A DNA stretch of 64,000 nt, from positions 992,001 through 1,056,000 of the forward strand of contig NW_026870532.1 in the NCBI RefSeq assembly GCF_963576545.1. Reading direction: 5' to 3'. The stretch comes from Limanda limanda (Eukaryota > Chordata > Actinopteri > Pleuronectiformes > Pleuronectidae). The first letter of the stretch is position 1. Every line of letters begins with the position of its first letter. Position numbers and translations under genes: made by a program. Shown piece after piece: positions 1 to 9,757 of this stretch. Below the pieces are notes generated by a model. The model had not been told where the DNA came from. It ran no database searches and worked only from the letters and a program-made list of their open reading frames with translations.

Positions 1-40
1 AAGTTATTCAAGAATATCTCTTTCTCCTATGTGCTTTCAT

Positions 41-61
41 CCCTAACCCTAACCCTAACCC
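41..61 (-). repeat. Telomere-type tract (CCCTAA)3CCC, representative
   Basis: On the minus strand this reads GGG-TTA repeated, with four GGG runs separated by TTA, identical to the vertebrate-type telomere repeat. It recurs at the same offset in each 163-bp monomer. By the tiling there are about 820 CCCTAA units in the window, nearly 8% of the bases. Known biology: four GGG runs with TTA loops fold into a G-quadruplex, and two overlapping YTAGGGTTR sites, the Myb-domain target of TRF-type telomere proteins, are present. Binding or folding here is inferred. It is not a true telomere, since each tract is about 21 bp and flanked by satellite. Confidence 0.95.
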
Positions 62-84
62 TTCCGAAAGTCGGAGAAGCTCAA

Positions 85-101
85 GGATGGTACCGATCGA
101 T
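85..101 (+). repeat. 17-bp core shared by A and B, representative
   Basis: GGATGGTACC-R-ATCGAT occurs in both monomer types, with G in A and A in B at the R position. It contains the palindromes GGTACC and ATCGAT; in B the palindrome grows to TGGTACCA, and in A the site CGATCG is added. It lies about 100 bp from the junction block. Conserved against a more variable background, it is a candidate protein site or simply ancestral sequence. Confidence 0.85.
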
Positions 102-106
102 GCGCG

Positions 107-128
107 CTACCCCATTTAGTGGGGGTAG
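107..128 (+). other. Hairpin-forming inverted repeat in monomer A, representative
   Basis: CTACCCC at 107-113 and GGGGTAG at 122-128 are perfect reverse complements around the 8-base loop ATTTAGTG. An alternative pairing extends to CTACCCCA/TGGGGTAG with one bulged G. The element is present in nearly all A and a monomers. In the copy near 46250 one G of the G5 run is lost, making the 8-bp stem perfect; at 43195-43196 two adjacent G-to-A changes break it. Whether it folds in DNA or in a transcript is unknown. Confidence 0.7.
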
Positions 129-138
129 AGCCTACTTG

Positions 139-183
139 CAAGTCTCTCCGACCTTCACAAAAAAAGTTATTCAAGAATATCTC
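139..183 (+). repeat. 45-bp block shared by A and B across the monomer junction, representative
   Basis: The last 25 bp of every monomer (starting CAAGTCTCTCCGACC and ending in an A run) and the first 20 bp of the next (AAGTTATTCAAGAATATCTC) are the same in A and B. This forms a nearly invariant 45-bp block about every 160 bp. It includes an A7 tract; the common variant AAACGTT replaces one base of it. Such conserved boxes in otherwise diverging satellite monomers are where sequence-specific binding or exchange would be expected, but no known motif such as the CENP-B box is recognisable. Confidence 0.9.
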
Positions 184-326
184 TTTCTCCTATGTGCTTT
201 CATCCCTAACCCTAACCCTAACCCTTCCGAAAGTCGGAGAAGCTCAAGGATGGTACCGATCGATGCGCGCAACCCCATTTAGTGGGGGTAGAGCCTACTT
301 GCAAGTCTCTCCGACCTTCACAAAAA

Positions 327-481
327 AAGTTATTCAAGAATATCTCCTCAGATTTGGGGGAATTTCGTCGGTCGACCTCTTCCGAAGGTCGTACAAGCTC
401 GGGGATGGTACCAATCGATCCGCAGGACCCAAATTAGTCCAGATGCAACCACTTTCCAAGTCTCTCCGACCTTCACAAAAA
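327..481 (+). repeat. Monomer B, 155 bp, reference copy (115 copies in window)
   Basis: First B copy. Its bases 1-20 and last 25 match A, as does the core at 77-93 (GGATGGTACC, then A instead of G, then ATCGAT). Between base 21 and the shared CTTCCGAA it carries about 32 bp unlike A, with a G5 run and GGTCGACC, and no telomere hexamer; this segment is 8 bp shorter than in A and accounts for the whole length difference. The remainder aligns to A without gaps at moderate identity. It contains 9 CpG, close to expectation. B always has an A-type monomer on both sides. Confidence 0.97.
373..391 (+). other. Hairpin-forming inverted repeat in monomer B, representative
   Basis: CGACCT (373-378) pairs with AGGTCG (386-391) around loop CTTCCGA. 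The left arm overlaps the 8-bp palindrome GGTCGACC. It occurs in most B copies; copies with CCAAAGG (3741), GAAGATCG (near 23588) or GGTCTTAC (near 5032) alter the arms. A lacks this stem because its left arm lies in the segment replaced by telomere hexamers. Function unknown. Confidence 0.6.
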
Positions 482-644
482 AAGTTATTCAAGAATATCT
501 CTTTCTCCTATGTGCTTTCATCCCTAACCCTAACCCTAACCCTTCCGAAAGTCGGAGAAGCTCAAGGATGGTACCGATCGATGCGCGCTACCCCATTTAG
601 TGGGGGTAGAGCCTACTTGCAAGTCTCTCCGACCTTCACAAAAA

Positions 645-801
645 AAGTTATTCAAGAATATCTCTTTCTCCTATGTGCTTTCATCCCTAACCCTAACCCT
701 TCCGAAAGTCGGAGAAGCTCAAGGATGGTACCGATCGATGCGCGCTACCCCATTTAGTGGGGGTAGAGCCTACTTGCAAGTCTCTCCGACCTTCACAAAA
801 A
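645..801 (+). repeat. Monomer a, 157-bp short form of A with one hexamer fewer (24 copies)
   Basis: Identical in design to A but with (CCCTAA)2CCC, so three C-runs instead of four. The other short copies end 44 bp after positions 2194, 2995, 3951, 5551, 6507, 9387, 9870, 10027, 10983, 12583, 15952, 16109, 17065, 18665, 22840, 27976, 39978, 51066, 51541, 52660, 53135, 60066 and 60541. Seventeen of the 24 lie before 28 kb. The 6-bp step is the only frequent length change in the window, as expected from slippage or unequal exchange within the hexamer run. Confidence 0.96.
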
Positions 802-1437
802 AAGTTATTCAAGAATATCTCCTCAGATTTGGGGGAATTTCGTCGGTCGACCTCTTCCGAAGGTCGTACAAGCTCGGGGATGGTACCAATCGATCCGCAG
901 GACCCAAATTAGTCCAGATGCAACCACTTTCCAAGTCTCTCCGACCTTCACAAAAAAAGTTATTCAAGAATATCTCTTTCTCCTATGTGCTTTCATCCCT
1001 AACCCTAACCCTAACCCTTCCGAAAGTCGGAGAAGCTCAAGGATGGTACCGATCGATGCGCGCTACCCCATTTAGTGGGGGTAGAGCCTACTTGCAAGTC
1101 TCTCCGACCTTCACAAAAAAAGTTATTCAAGAATATCTCTTTCTCCTATGTGCTTTCATCCCTAACCCTAACCCTAACCCTTCCGAAAGTCGGAGAAGCT
1201 CAAGGATGGTACCGATCGATGCGCGCTACCCCATTTAGTGGGGGTAGAGCCTACTTGCAAGTCTCTCCGACCTTCACAAAAAAAGTTATTCAAGAATATC
1301 TCCTCAGATTTGGGGGAATTTCGTCGGTCGACCTCTTCCGAAGGTCGTACAAGCTCGGGGATGGTACCAATCGATCCGCAGGACCCAAATTAGTCCAGAT
1401 GCAACCACTTTCCAAGTCTCTCCGACCTTCACAAAAA

Positions 1438-2719
1438 AAGTTATTCAAGAATATCTCTTTCTCCTATGTGCTTTCATCCCTAACCCTAACCCTAACCCTT
1501 CCGAAAGTCGGAGAAGCTCAAGGATGGTACCGATCGATGCGCGCTACCCCATTTAGTGGGGGTAGAGCCTACTTGCAAGTCTCTCCGACCTTCACAAAAA
1601 AAGTTATTCAAGAATATCTCTTTCTCCTATGTGCTTTCATCCCTAACCCTAACCCTAACCCTTCCGAAAGTCGGAGAAGCTCAAGGATGGTACCGATCGA
1701 TGCGCGCAACCCCATTTAGTGGGGGTAGAGCCTACTTGCAAGTCTCTCCGACCTTCACAAAAAAAGTTATTCAAGAATATCTCCTCAGATTTGGGGGAAT
1801 TTCGTCGGTCGACCTCTTCCGAAGGTCGTACAAGCTCGGGGATGGTACCAATCGATCCGCAGGACCCAAATTAGTCCAGATGCAACCACTTTCCAAGTCT
1901 CTCCGACCTTCACAAAAAAAGTTATTCAAGAATATCTCTTTCTCCTATGTGCTTTCATCCCTAACCCTAACCCTAACCCTTCCGAAAGTCGGAGAAGCTC
2001 AAGGATGGTACCGATCGATGCGCGCTACCCCATTTAGTGGGGGTAGAGCCTACTTGCAAGTCTCTCCGACCTTCACAAAAAAAGTTATTCAAGAATATCT
2101 CTTTCTCCTATGTGCTTTCATCCCTAACCCTAACCCTTCCGAAAGTCGGAGAAGCTCAAGGATGGTACCGATCGATGCGCGCTACCCCATTTAGTGGGGG
2201 TAGAGCCTACTTGCAAGTCTCTCCGACCTTCACAAAAAAAGTTATTCAAGAATATCTCCTCAGATTTGGGGGAATTTCGTCGGTCGACCTCTTCCGAAGG
2301 TCGTACAAGCTCGGGGATGGTACCAATCGATCCGCAGGACCCAAATTAGTCCAGATGCAACCACTTTCCAAGTCTCTCCGACCTTCACAAAAAAAGTTAT
2401 TCAAGAATATCTCTTTCTCCTATGTGCTTTCATCCCTAACCCTAACCCTAACCCTTCCGAAAGTCGGAGAAGCTCAAGGATGGTACCGATCGATGCGCGC
2501 TACCCCATTTAGTGGGGGTAGAGCCTACTTGCAAGTCTCTCCGACCTTCACAAAAAACGTTATTCAAGAATATCTCTTTCTCCTATGTGCTTTCATCCCT
2601 AACCCTAACCCTAACCCTTCCGAAAGTCGGAGAAGCTCAAGGATGGTACCGATCGATGTGCGCTACCCCATTTAGTGGGGGTAGAGCCTACTTGCAAGTC
2701 TCTCCGACCTTCACAAAAA
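1438..2719. repeat. 1437-bp higher-order unit, copy 2, incomplete (AABAaBAA)
   Basis: Repeats copy 1 at a spacing of 1437 bp, including the GCGCAACC marker and the short a monomer at 2082-2238. It lacks the final B: the next monomer at 2720 is A and begins another family. Its last A has the AAACGTT junction variant (near 2559) and GATGTGCGC (2659), absent from copy 1, so the junction with the next unit lies here. Confidence 0.88.
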
Positions 2720-5275
2720 AAGTTATTCAAGAATATCTCTTTCTCCTATGTGCTTTCATCCCTAACCCTAACCCTAACCCTTCCGAAAGTCGGAGAATCT
2801 CAAGGATGGTACCGATCGATGCGCGCTACCCCATTTAGTGGGGGTAGAGCCTACTTGCAAGTCTCTCCGACCTTCACAAAAAAAGTTATTCAAGAATATC
2901 TCTTTCTCCTATGTGCTTTCATCCCTAACCCTAACCCTTCCGAAAGTCGGAGAAGCTCAAGGATGGTACCGATCGATGCGCGCTACCCCATTTAGTGGGG
3001 GTAGAGCCTACTTGCAAGTCTCTCCGACCTTCACAAAAAAAGTTATTCAAGAATATCTCCTCAGATTTGGGGGAATTTCGTCGGTCGACCTCTTCCGAAG
3101 GTCGTACAAGCTCGGGGATGGTACCAATCGATCCGCAGGACCCAAATTAGTCCAGATGCAACCACTTTCCAAGTCTCTCCGACCTTCACAAAAAAAGTTA
3201 TTCAAGAATATCTCTTTCTCCTATGTGCTTTCATCCCTAACCCTATCCCTAACCCTTCCAAAAGTCGGAGAAGCTCAAGGATGGTACCGATCGATGCGCG
3301 CTACCCCATTTAGTGGGGGTAGAGCCTACTTGCAAGTCTCTCCGACCTTCACAAAAAAAGTTATTCAAGAATATCTCTTTCTCCTATGTGCTTTCATCCC
3401 TAACCCTAACCCTAACCCTTCCGAAAGTACGAGAAGCTCAAGGATGGTACCGATCGATGCGCGCTACCCCATTTAGTGGGGGTAGAGCCTACTTGCAAGT
3501 CTCTCCGACCTTCACAAAAAAAGTTATTCAAGAATATCTCTTTCTCCTATGTGCTTTCATCCCTAACCCTAACCCTAACCCTTCCGAAAGTCGGAGAAGC
3601 TCAAGGATGGTACCGATCGATGCGCGCTACCCCATTTAGTGGGGGTAGAGCCTACTTGCAAGTCTCTCCGACCTTCACAAAAAAAGTTATTCAAGAATAT
3701 CTCCTCAGATTTGGGGGAATTTCGTCGGTCGACCTCTTCCAAAGGTCGTACAAGCTCGGGGATGGTACCAATCGATCTGCAGGACCCAAATTAGTAAAGA
3801 TGCAACCACTTTCCAAGTCTCTCCGACCTTCACAAAAAAAGTTATTCAAGAATATCTCTTTCTCCTATGTGCTTTCATCCCTAACCCTAACCCTTCCGAA
3901 AGTCGGAGAAGCTCAAAGATGGTACCGATCGATGCGCGCTACCCCATTTAGTGGGGGTAGAGCCTACTTGCAAGTCTCTCCGACCTTCACAAAAAAAGTT
4001 ATTCAAGAATATCTCCTCAGATTTGGGGGAATTTCGTCGGTCGACCTCTTCCGAAGGTCGTACAAGCTCGGGGATGGTACCAATCGATCCGCAGGACCCA
4101 AATTAGTCCAGATGCAACCACTTTCCAAGTCTCTCCGACCTTCACAAAAAAAGTTATTCAAGAATATCTCTTTCTCCTATGTGCTTTCATCCCTAACCCT
4201 AACCCTAACCCTTCCAAAAGTCGGAGAAGCTCAAGGATGGTACCGATCGATGCGCGCTACCCCATTTAGTGGGGGTAGAGCCTACTTGCAAGTCTCTCCG
4301 ACCTTCACAAAAAAAGTTATTCAAGAATATCTCTTTCTCCTATGTGCTTTCATCCCTAACCCTAACCCTAACCCTTCCGAAAGTACGAGAAGCTCAAGGA
4401 TGGTACCGATCGATGCGCGCTACCCCATTTAGTGGGGGTAGAGCCTACTTGCAAGTCTCTCCGACCTTCACAAAAAAAGTTATTCAAGAATATCTCTTTC
4501 TCCTATGTGCTTTCATCCCTAACCCTAACCCTAACCCTTCCGAAAGTCGGAGAAGCTCAAGGATGGTACCGATCGATGCGCGCTACCCCATTTAGTGGGG
4601 GTAGAGCCTACTTGCAAGTCTCTCCGACCTTCACAAAAAAAGTTATTCAAGAATATCTCCTCAGATTTGGGGGAATTTCGTCGGTCGACCTCTTCCGAAG
4701 GTCGTACAAGCTCGGGGATGGTACCAATCGATCTGCAGGACCCAAATTAGTCCAGATGCAACCACTTTCCAAGTCTCTCCGACCTTCACAAAAAAAGTTA
4801 TTCAAGAATATCTCTTTCTCCTATGTGCTTTCATCCCTAACCCTAACCCTAACCCTTCCGAAAGTCGGAGAAGCTCAAGGATGGTACCGATCGATGCGCG
4901 CAACCCCATTTAGTGGGGGTAGAGCCTACTTGCAAGTCTCTCCGACCTTCACAAAAAAAGTTATTCAAGAATATCTCCTCAGATTTGGGGGAATTTCGTC
5001 GGTCGACCTCTTCCGAAGGTCTTACAAGCTCGGGGATGGTACCAATCGATCCGCAGGACCCAAATTAGTCCAGATGCAACCACTTTCCAAGTCTCTCCGA
5101 CCTTCACAAAAAAAGTTATTCAAGAATATCTCTTTCTCCTATGTGCTTTCATCCCTAACCCTAACCCTAACCCTTCCGAAAGTCGGAGAAGCTCAAGGAT
5201 GGTACCGATCGATGCGCGCTACCCCATTTAGTGGGGGTAGAGCCTACTTGCAAGTCTCTCCGACCTTCACAAAAA
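2720..5275. repeat. Family I higher-order unit 1, 2556 bp
   Basis: Monomer order A a B A A A B a B A A A B A B A. It opens with an A carrying GAGAATCTC, the marker that opens each later unit. The A at 3195-3357 has CCCTAACCCTATCCCTAACC (one hexamer changed to CCCTAT) with CTTCCAAAAG, and is followed by an A with GTACGAG. Bases 3040-4639 form the 1600-bp block. This unit stops early relative to its relatives, lacking the run of AAB trimers and the closing A-rich part. Confidence 0.88.
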
Positions 5276-8200
5276 AAGTTATTCAAGAATATCTCTTTCT
5301 CCTATGTGCTTTCATCCCTAACCCTAACCCTAACCCTTCCGAAAGTCGGAGAATCTCAAGGATGGTACCGATCGATGCGCGCTACCCCATTTAGTGGGGG
5401 TAGAGCCTACTTGCAAGTCTCTCCGACCTTCACAAAAAAAGTTATTCAAGAATATCTCTTTCTCCTATGTGCTTTCATCCCTAACCCTAACCCTTCCGAA
5501 AGTCGGAGAAGCTCAAGGATGGTACCGATCGATGCGCGCTACCCCATTTAGTGGGGGTAGAGCCTACTTGCAAGTCTCTCCGACCTTCACAAAAAAAGTT
5601 ATTCAAGAATATCTCCTCAGATTTGGGGGAATTTCGTCGGTCGACCTCTTCCGAAGGTCGTACAAGCTCGGGGATGGTACCAATCGATCCGCAGGACCCA
5701 AATTAGTCCAGATGCAACCACTTTCCAAGTCTCTCCGACCTTCACAAAAAAAGTTATTCAAGAATATCTCTTTCTCCTATGTGCTTTCATCCCTAACCCT
5801 ATCCCTAACCCTTCCAAAAGTCGGAGAAGCTCAAGGATGGTACCGATCGATGCGCGCTACCCCATTTAGTGGGGGTAGAGCCTACTTGCAAGTCTCTCCG
5901 ACCTTCACAAAAAAAGTTATTCAAGAATATCTCTTTCTCCTATGTGCTTTCATCCCTAACCCTAACCCTAACCCTTCCGAAAGTACGAGAAGCTCAAGGA
6001 TGGTACCGATCGATGCGCGCTACCCCATTTAGTGGGGGTAGAGCCTACTTGCAAGTCTCTCCGACCTTCACAAAAAAAGTTATTCAAGAATATCTCTTTC
6101 TCCTATGTGCTTTCATCCCTAACCCTAACCCTAACCCTTCCGAAAGTCGGAGAAGCTCAAGGATGGTACCGATCGATGCGCGCTACCCCATTTAGTGGGG
6201 GTAGAGCCTACTTGCAAGTCTCTCCGACCTTCACAAAAAAAGTTATTCAAGAATATCTCCTCAGATTTGGGGGAATTTCGTCGGTCGACCTCTTCCAAAG
6301 GTCGTACAAGCTCGGGGATGGTACCAATCGATCTGCAGGACCCAAATTAGTCCAGATGCAACCACTTTCCAAGTCTCTCCGACCTTCACAAAAAAAGTTA
6401 TTCAAGAATATCTCTTTCTCCTATGTGCTTTCATCCCTAACCCTAACCCTTCCGAAAGTCGGAGAAGCTCAAGGATGGTACCGATCGATGCGCGCTACCC
6501 CATTTAGTGGGGGTAGAGCCTACTTGCAAGTCTCTCCGACCTTCACAAAAAAAGTTATTCAAGAATATCTCCTCAGATTTGGGGGAATTTCGTCGGTCGA
6601 CCTCTTCCGAAGGTCGTACAAGCTCGGGGATGGTACCAATCGATCCGCAGGACCCAAATTAGTCCAGATGCAACCACTTTCCAAGTCTCTCCGACCTTCA
6701 CAAAAAAAGTTATTCAAGAATATCTCTTTCTCCTATGTGCTTTCATCCCTAACCCTAACCCTAACCCTTCCAAAAGTCGGAGAAGCTCAAGGATGGTACC
6801 GATCGATGCGCGCTACCCCATTTAGTGGGGGTAGAGCCTACTTGCAAGTCTCTCCGACCTTCACAAAAAAAGTTATTCAAGAATATTTCTTTCTCCTATG
6901 TGCTTTCATCCCTAACCCTAACCCTAACCCTTCCGAAAGTACGAGAAGCTCAAGGATGGTACCGATCGATGCGCGCTACCCCATTTAGTGGGGGTAGAGC
7001 CTACTTGCAAGTCTCTCCGACCTTCACAAAAAAAGTTATTCAAGAATATCTCTTTCTCCTATGTGCTTTCATCCCTAACCCTAACCCTAACCCTTCCGAA
7101 AGTCGGAGAAGCTCAAGGATGGTACCGATCGATGCGCGCTACCCCATTTAGTGGGGGTAGAGCCTACTTGCAAGTCTCTCCGACCTTCACAAAAAAAGTT
7201 ATTCAAGAATATCTCCTCAGATTTGGGGGAATTTCGTCGGTCGACCTCTTCCGAAGGTCGTACAAGCTCGGGGATGGTACCAATCGATCTGCAGGACCCA
7301 AATTAGTCCAGATGCAACCACTTTCCAAGTCTCTCCGACCTTCACAAAAAAAGTTATTCAAGAATATCTCTTTCTCCTATGTGCTTTCATCCCTAACCCT
7401 AACCCTAACCCTTCCGAAAGTCGGAGAAGCTCAAGGATGGTACCGATCGATGCGCGCAACCCCATTTAGTGGGGGTAGAGCCTACTTGCAAGTCTCTCCG
7501 ACCTTCACAAAAAAAGTTATTCAAGAATATCTCCTCAGATTTGGGGGAATTTCGTCGGTCGACCTCTTCCGAAGGTCTTACAAGCTCGGGGATGGTACCA
7601 ATCGATCCGCAGGACCCAAATTAGTCCAGATGCAACCACTTTCCAAGTCTCTCCGACCTTCACAAAAAAAGTTATTCAAGAATATGTCTTTCTCCTATGT
7701 GCTTTCATCCCTAACCCTAACCCTAACCCTTCCGAAAGTCGGAGAAGCTCAAGGATGGTACCGATCGATGCGCGCTACCCCATTTAGTGGGGGTAGAGCC
7801 TACTTGCAAGTCTCTCCGACCTTCACAAAAAAAGTTATTCAAGAATATCTCTTTCTCCTATGTGCTTTCATCCCTAACCCTAACCCTAACCCTTCCGAAA
7901 GTCGGAGAAGCTCAAGGATGGTACCGATCGATGCGCGCAACCCCATTTAGTGGGGGTAGAGCCTACTTGCAAGTCTCTCCGACCTTCACAAAAAAAGTTA
8001 TTCAAGAATATCTCCTCAGATTTGGGGGAATTTCGTCGGTCGACCTCTTCCGAAGGTCGTACAAGCTCGGGGATGGTACCAATCGATCCGCAGGACCCAA
8101 ATTAGTCCAGATGCAACCACTTTCCAAGTCTCTCCGACCTTCACAAAAAAAGTTATTCAAGAATATCTCTTTCTCCTATGTGCTTTCATCCCTAACCCTA

Positions 8201-9757
8201 ACCCTAACCCTTCCGAAAGTCGGAGAAGCTCAAGGATGGTACCGATCGATGCGCGCTACCCCATTTAGTGGGGGTAGAGCCTACTTGCAAGTCTCTCCGA
8301 CCTTCACAAAAAAAGTTATTCAAGAATATCTCTTTCTCCTATGTGCTTTCATCCCTAACCCTAACCCTAACCCTTCCGAAAGTCGGAGAAGCTCAAGGAT
8401 GGTACCGATCGATGCGCGCTACCCCATTTAGTGGGGGTAGAGCCTACTTGCAAGTCTCTCCGACCTTCACAAAAAAAGTTATTCAAGAATATCTCCTCAG
8501 ATTTGGGGGAATTTCGTCGGTCGACCTCTTCCGAAGGTCGTACAAGCTCGGGGATGGTACCAATCGATCCGCAGGACCCAAATTAGTCCAGATGCAACCA
8601 CTTTCCAAGTCTCTCCGACCTTCACAAAAAAAGTTATTCAAGAATATCTCTTTCTCCTATGTGCTTTCATCCCTAACCCTAACCCTAACCCTTCCGAAAG
8701 TCGGAGAAGCTCAAGGATGGTACCGATCGATGCGCGCTACCCCATTTAGTGGGGGTAGAGCCTACTTGCAAGTCTCTCCGACGTTCACAAAAAACGTTAT
8801 TCAAGAATATCTCTTTCTCCTATGTGCTTTCATCCCTAACCCTAACCCTAACCCTTCCGAAAGTCGGAGAAGCTCAAGGATGGTACCGATCGATGCGCGC
8901 TACCCCATTTAGTGGGGGTAGAGCCTACTTGCAAGTCTCTCCGACCTTCACAAAAAAAGTTATTCAAGAATATCTCCTCAGATTTGGGGGAATTTCGTCG
9001 GTCGACCTCTTCCGAAGGTCGTACAAGCTCGGGGATGGTACCAATCGATCCGCAGGACCCAAATTAGTCCAGATGCAACCACTTTCCAAGTCTCTCCGAC
9101 CTTCACAAAAAAAGTTATTCAAGAATATCTCTTTCTCCTATGTGCTTTCATCCCTAACCCTAACCCTAACCCTTCCGAAAGTCGGAGAAGCTCAAGGATG
9201 GTACCGATCGATGCGCGCTACCCCATTTAGTGGGGGTAGAGCCTACTTGCAAGTCTCTCCGACCTTCACAAAAAAAGTTATTCAAGAATATCTCTTTCTC
9301 CTATGTGCTTTCATCCCTAACCCTAACCCTTCCGAAAGTCGGAGAAGCTCAAGGATGGTACCGATCGATGCGCGCTACCCCATTTAGTGGGGGTAGAGCC
9401 TACTTGCAAGTCTCTCCGACCTTCACAAAAAACGTTATTCAAGAATATCTCTTTCTCCTAGATGCTTTCATCCCTAACCCTAACCCTAACCCTTCCGAAA
9501 GTCGGAGAAGCTCAAGGATGGTACCGATCGATGCGCGCTACCCCATTTAGTGGGGGTAGAGCCTACTTGCAAGTCTCTCCGACCTTCACAAAAAACGTTA
9601 TTCAAGAATATCTCTTTCTCCTATGTGCTTTCATCCCTAACCCTAACCCTAACCCTTCCGAAAGTCGGAAAAGCTCAAGGATGGTACCGATCGATGCGCG
9701 CTACCCCATTTAGTGGGGGTAGAGCCTACTTGCAAGTCTCTCCGACCTTCACAAAAA
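5276..9757. repeat. Family I higher-order unit 2, 4482 bp
   Basis: Monomer order AaBAAABaBAAABABAABAABAABAaAA. It has one 1600-bp block (5596-7195), then AAB trimers spaced 481 bp (7669 onward), then an A-rich end. Markers include AATATTTC near 6884, the double variant GACGTTC with AAACGTT near 8782-8797, CTAGATGCT near 9459 and GGAAAAGC near 9668. It matches unit 3 at 6076-bp spacing, shifting to 6082 after the short monomer at 9275-9431, so it is unit 3 minus one 1600-bp block and one hexamer. Confidence 0.9.

Larger units (their letters stand above)
1..163 (+). repeat. Monomer A, 163 bp, reference copy (260 copies in window)
   Basis: First full monomer and a good consensus copy. Parts in order: bases 1-20 shared with B; 21-40 pyrimidine-rich and A-specific; 41-61 (CCCTAA)3CCC; 62-84 containing the short inverted repeat CCGA-AAG-TCGG; 85-101 core shared with B, containing GGTACC and ATCGAT; 102-138 A-specific with a CTACCCC/GGGGTAG hairpin; 139-163 shared with B and ending in an A-rich run that joins the next monomer to make A7. 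The phase chosen here (start at AAGTTATTC) is arbitrary because the array is circularly permutable. Hand count shows 7 CpG, about 0.8 of expectation, so CpG is not strongly depleted. Confidence 0.97.
1..1437. repeat. 1437-bp higher-order unit, copy 1 (AABAaBAAB)
   Basis: Nine monomers in order A A B A a B A A B. The second A carries GCGCAACC instead of GCGCTACC, a marker repeated 1437 bp downstream. The unit is three AAB trimers (481 bp each), the middle one shortened by one hexamer because its second A is the a form. The left edge is cut by the window, so the true number of copies is unknown. Confidence 0.9.

Noticed and set aside
41..61. A true telomere or a long interstitial telomere block
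   Set aside because: Hexamer runs never exceed three full units and are always flanked by satellite sequence; no terminal run is present in the window.
114..150. tRNA-like D-arm (TTTAGTGGGGGTAGAGCC) suggesting a tRNA-derived SINE with an A tail
   Set aside because: The GGTAGAGC resemblance is short; no B-box, no acceptor or anticodon stem pairing, no target-site duplications, and B lacks the motif at the homologous place.
437..452. GGAC/GTCC short stem in B as a compensatory counterpart of the A hairpin
   Set aside because: Only 4 bp with an 8-base loop; the right arms do not align between A and B, so it is within chance expectation.
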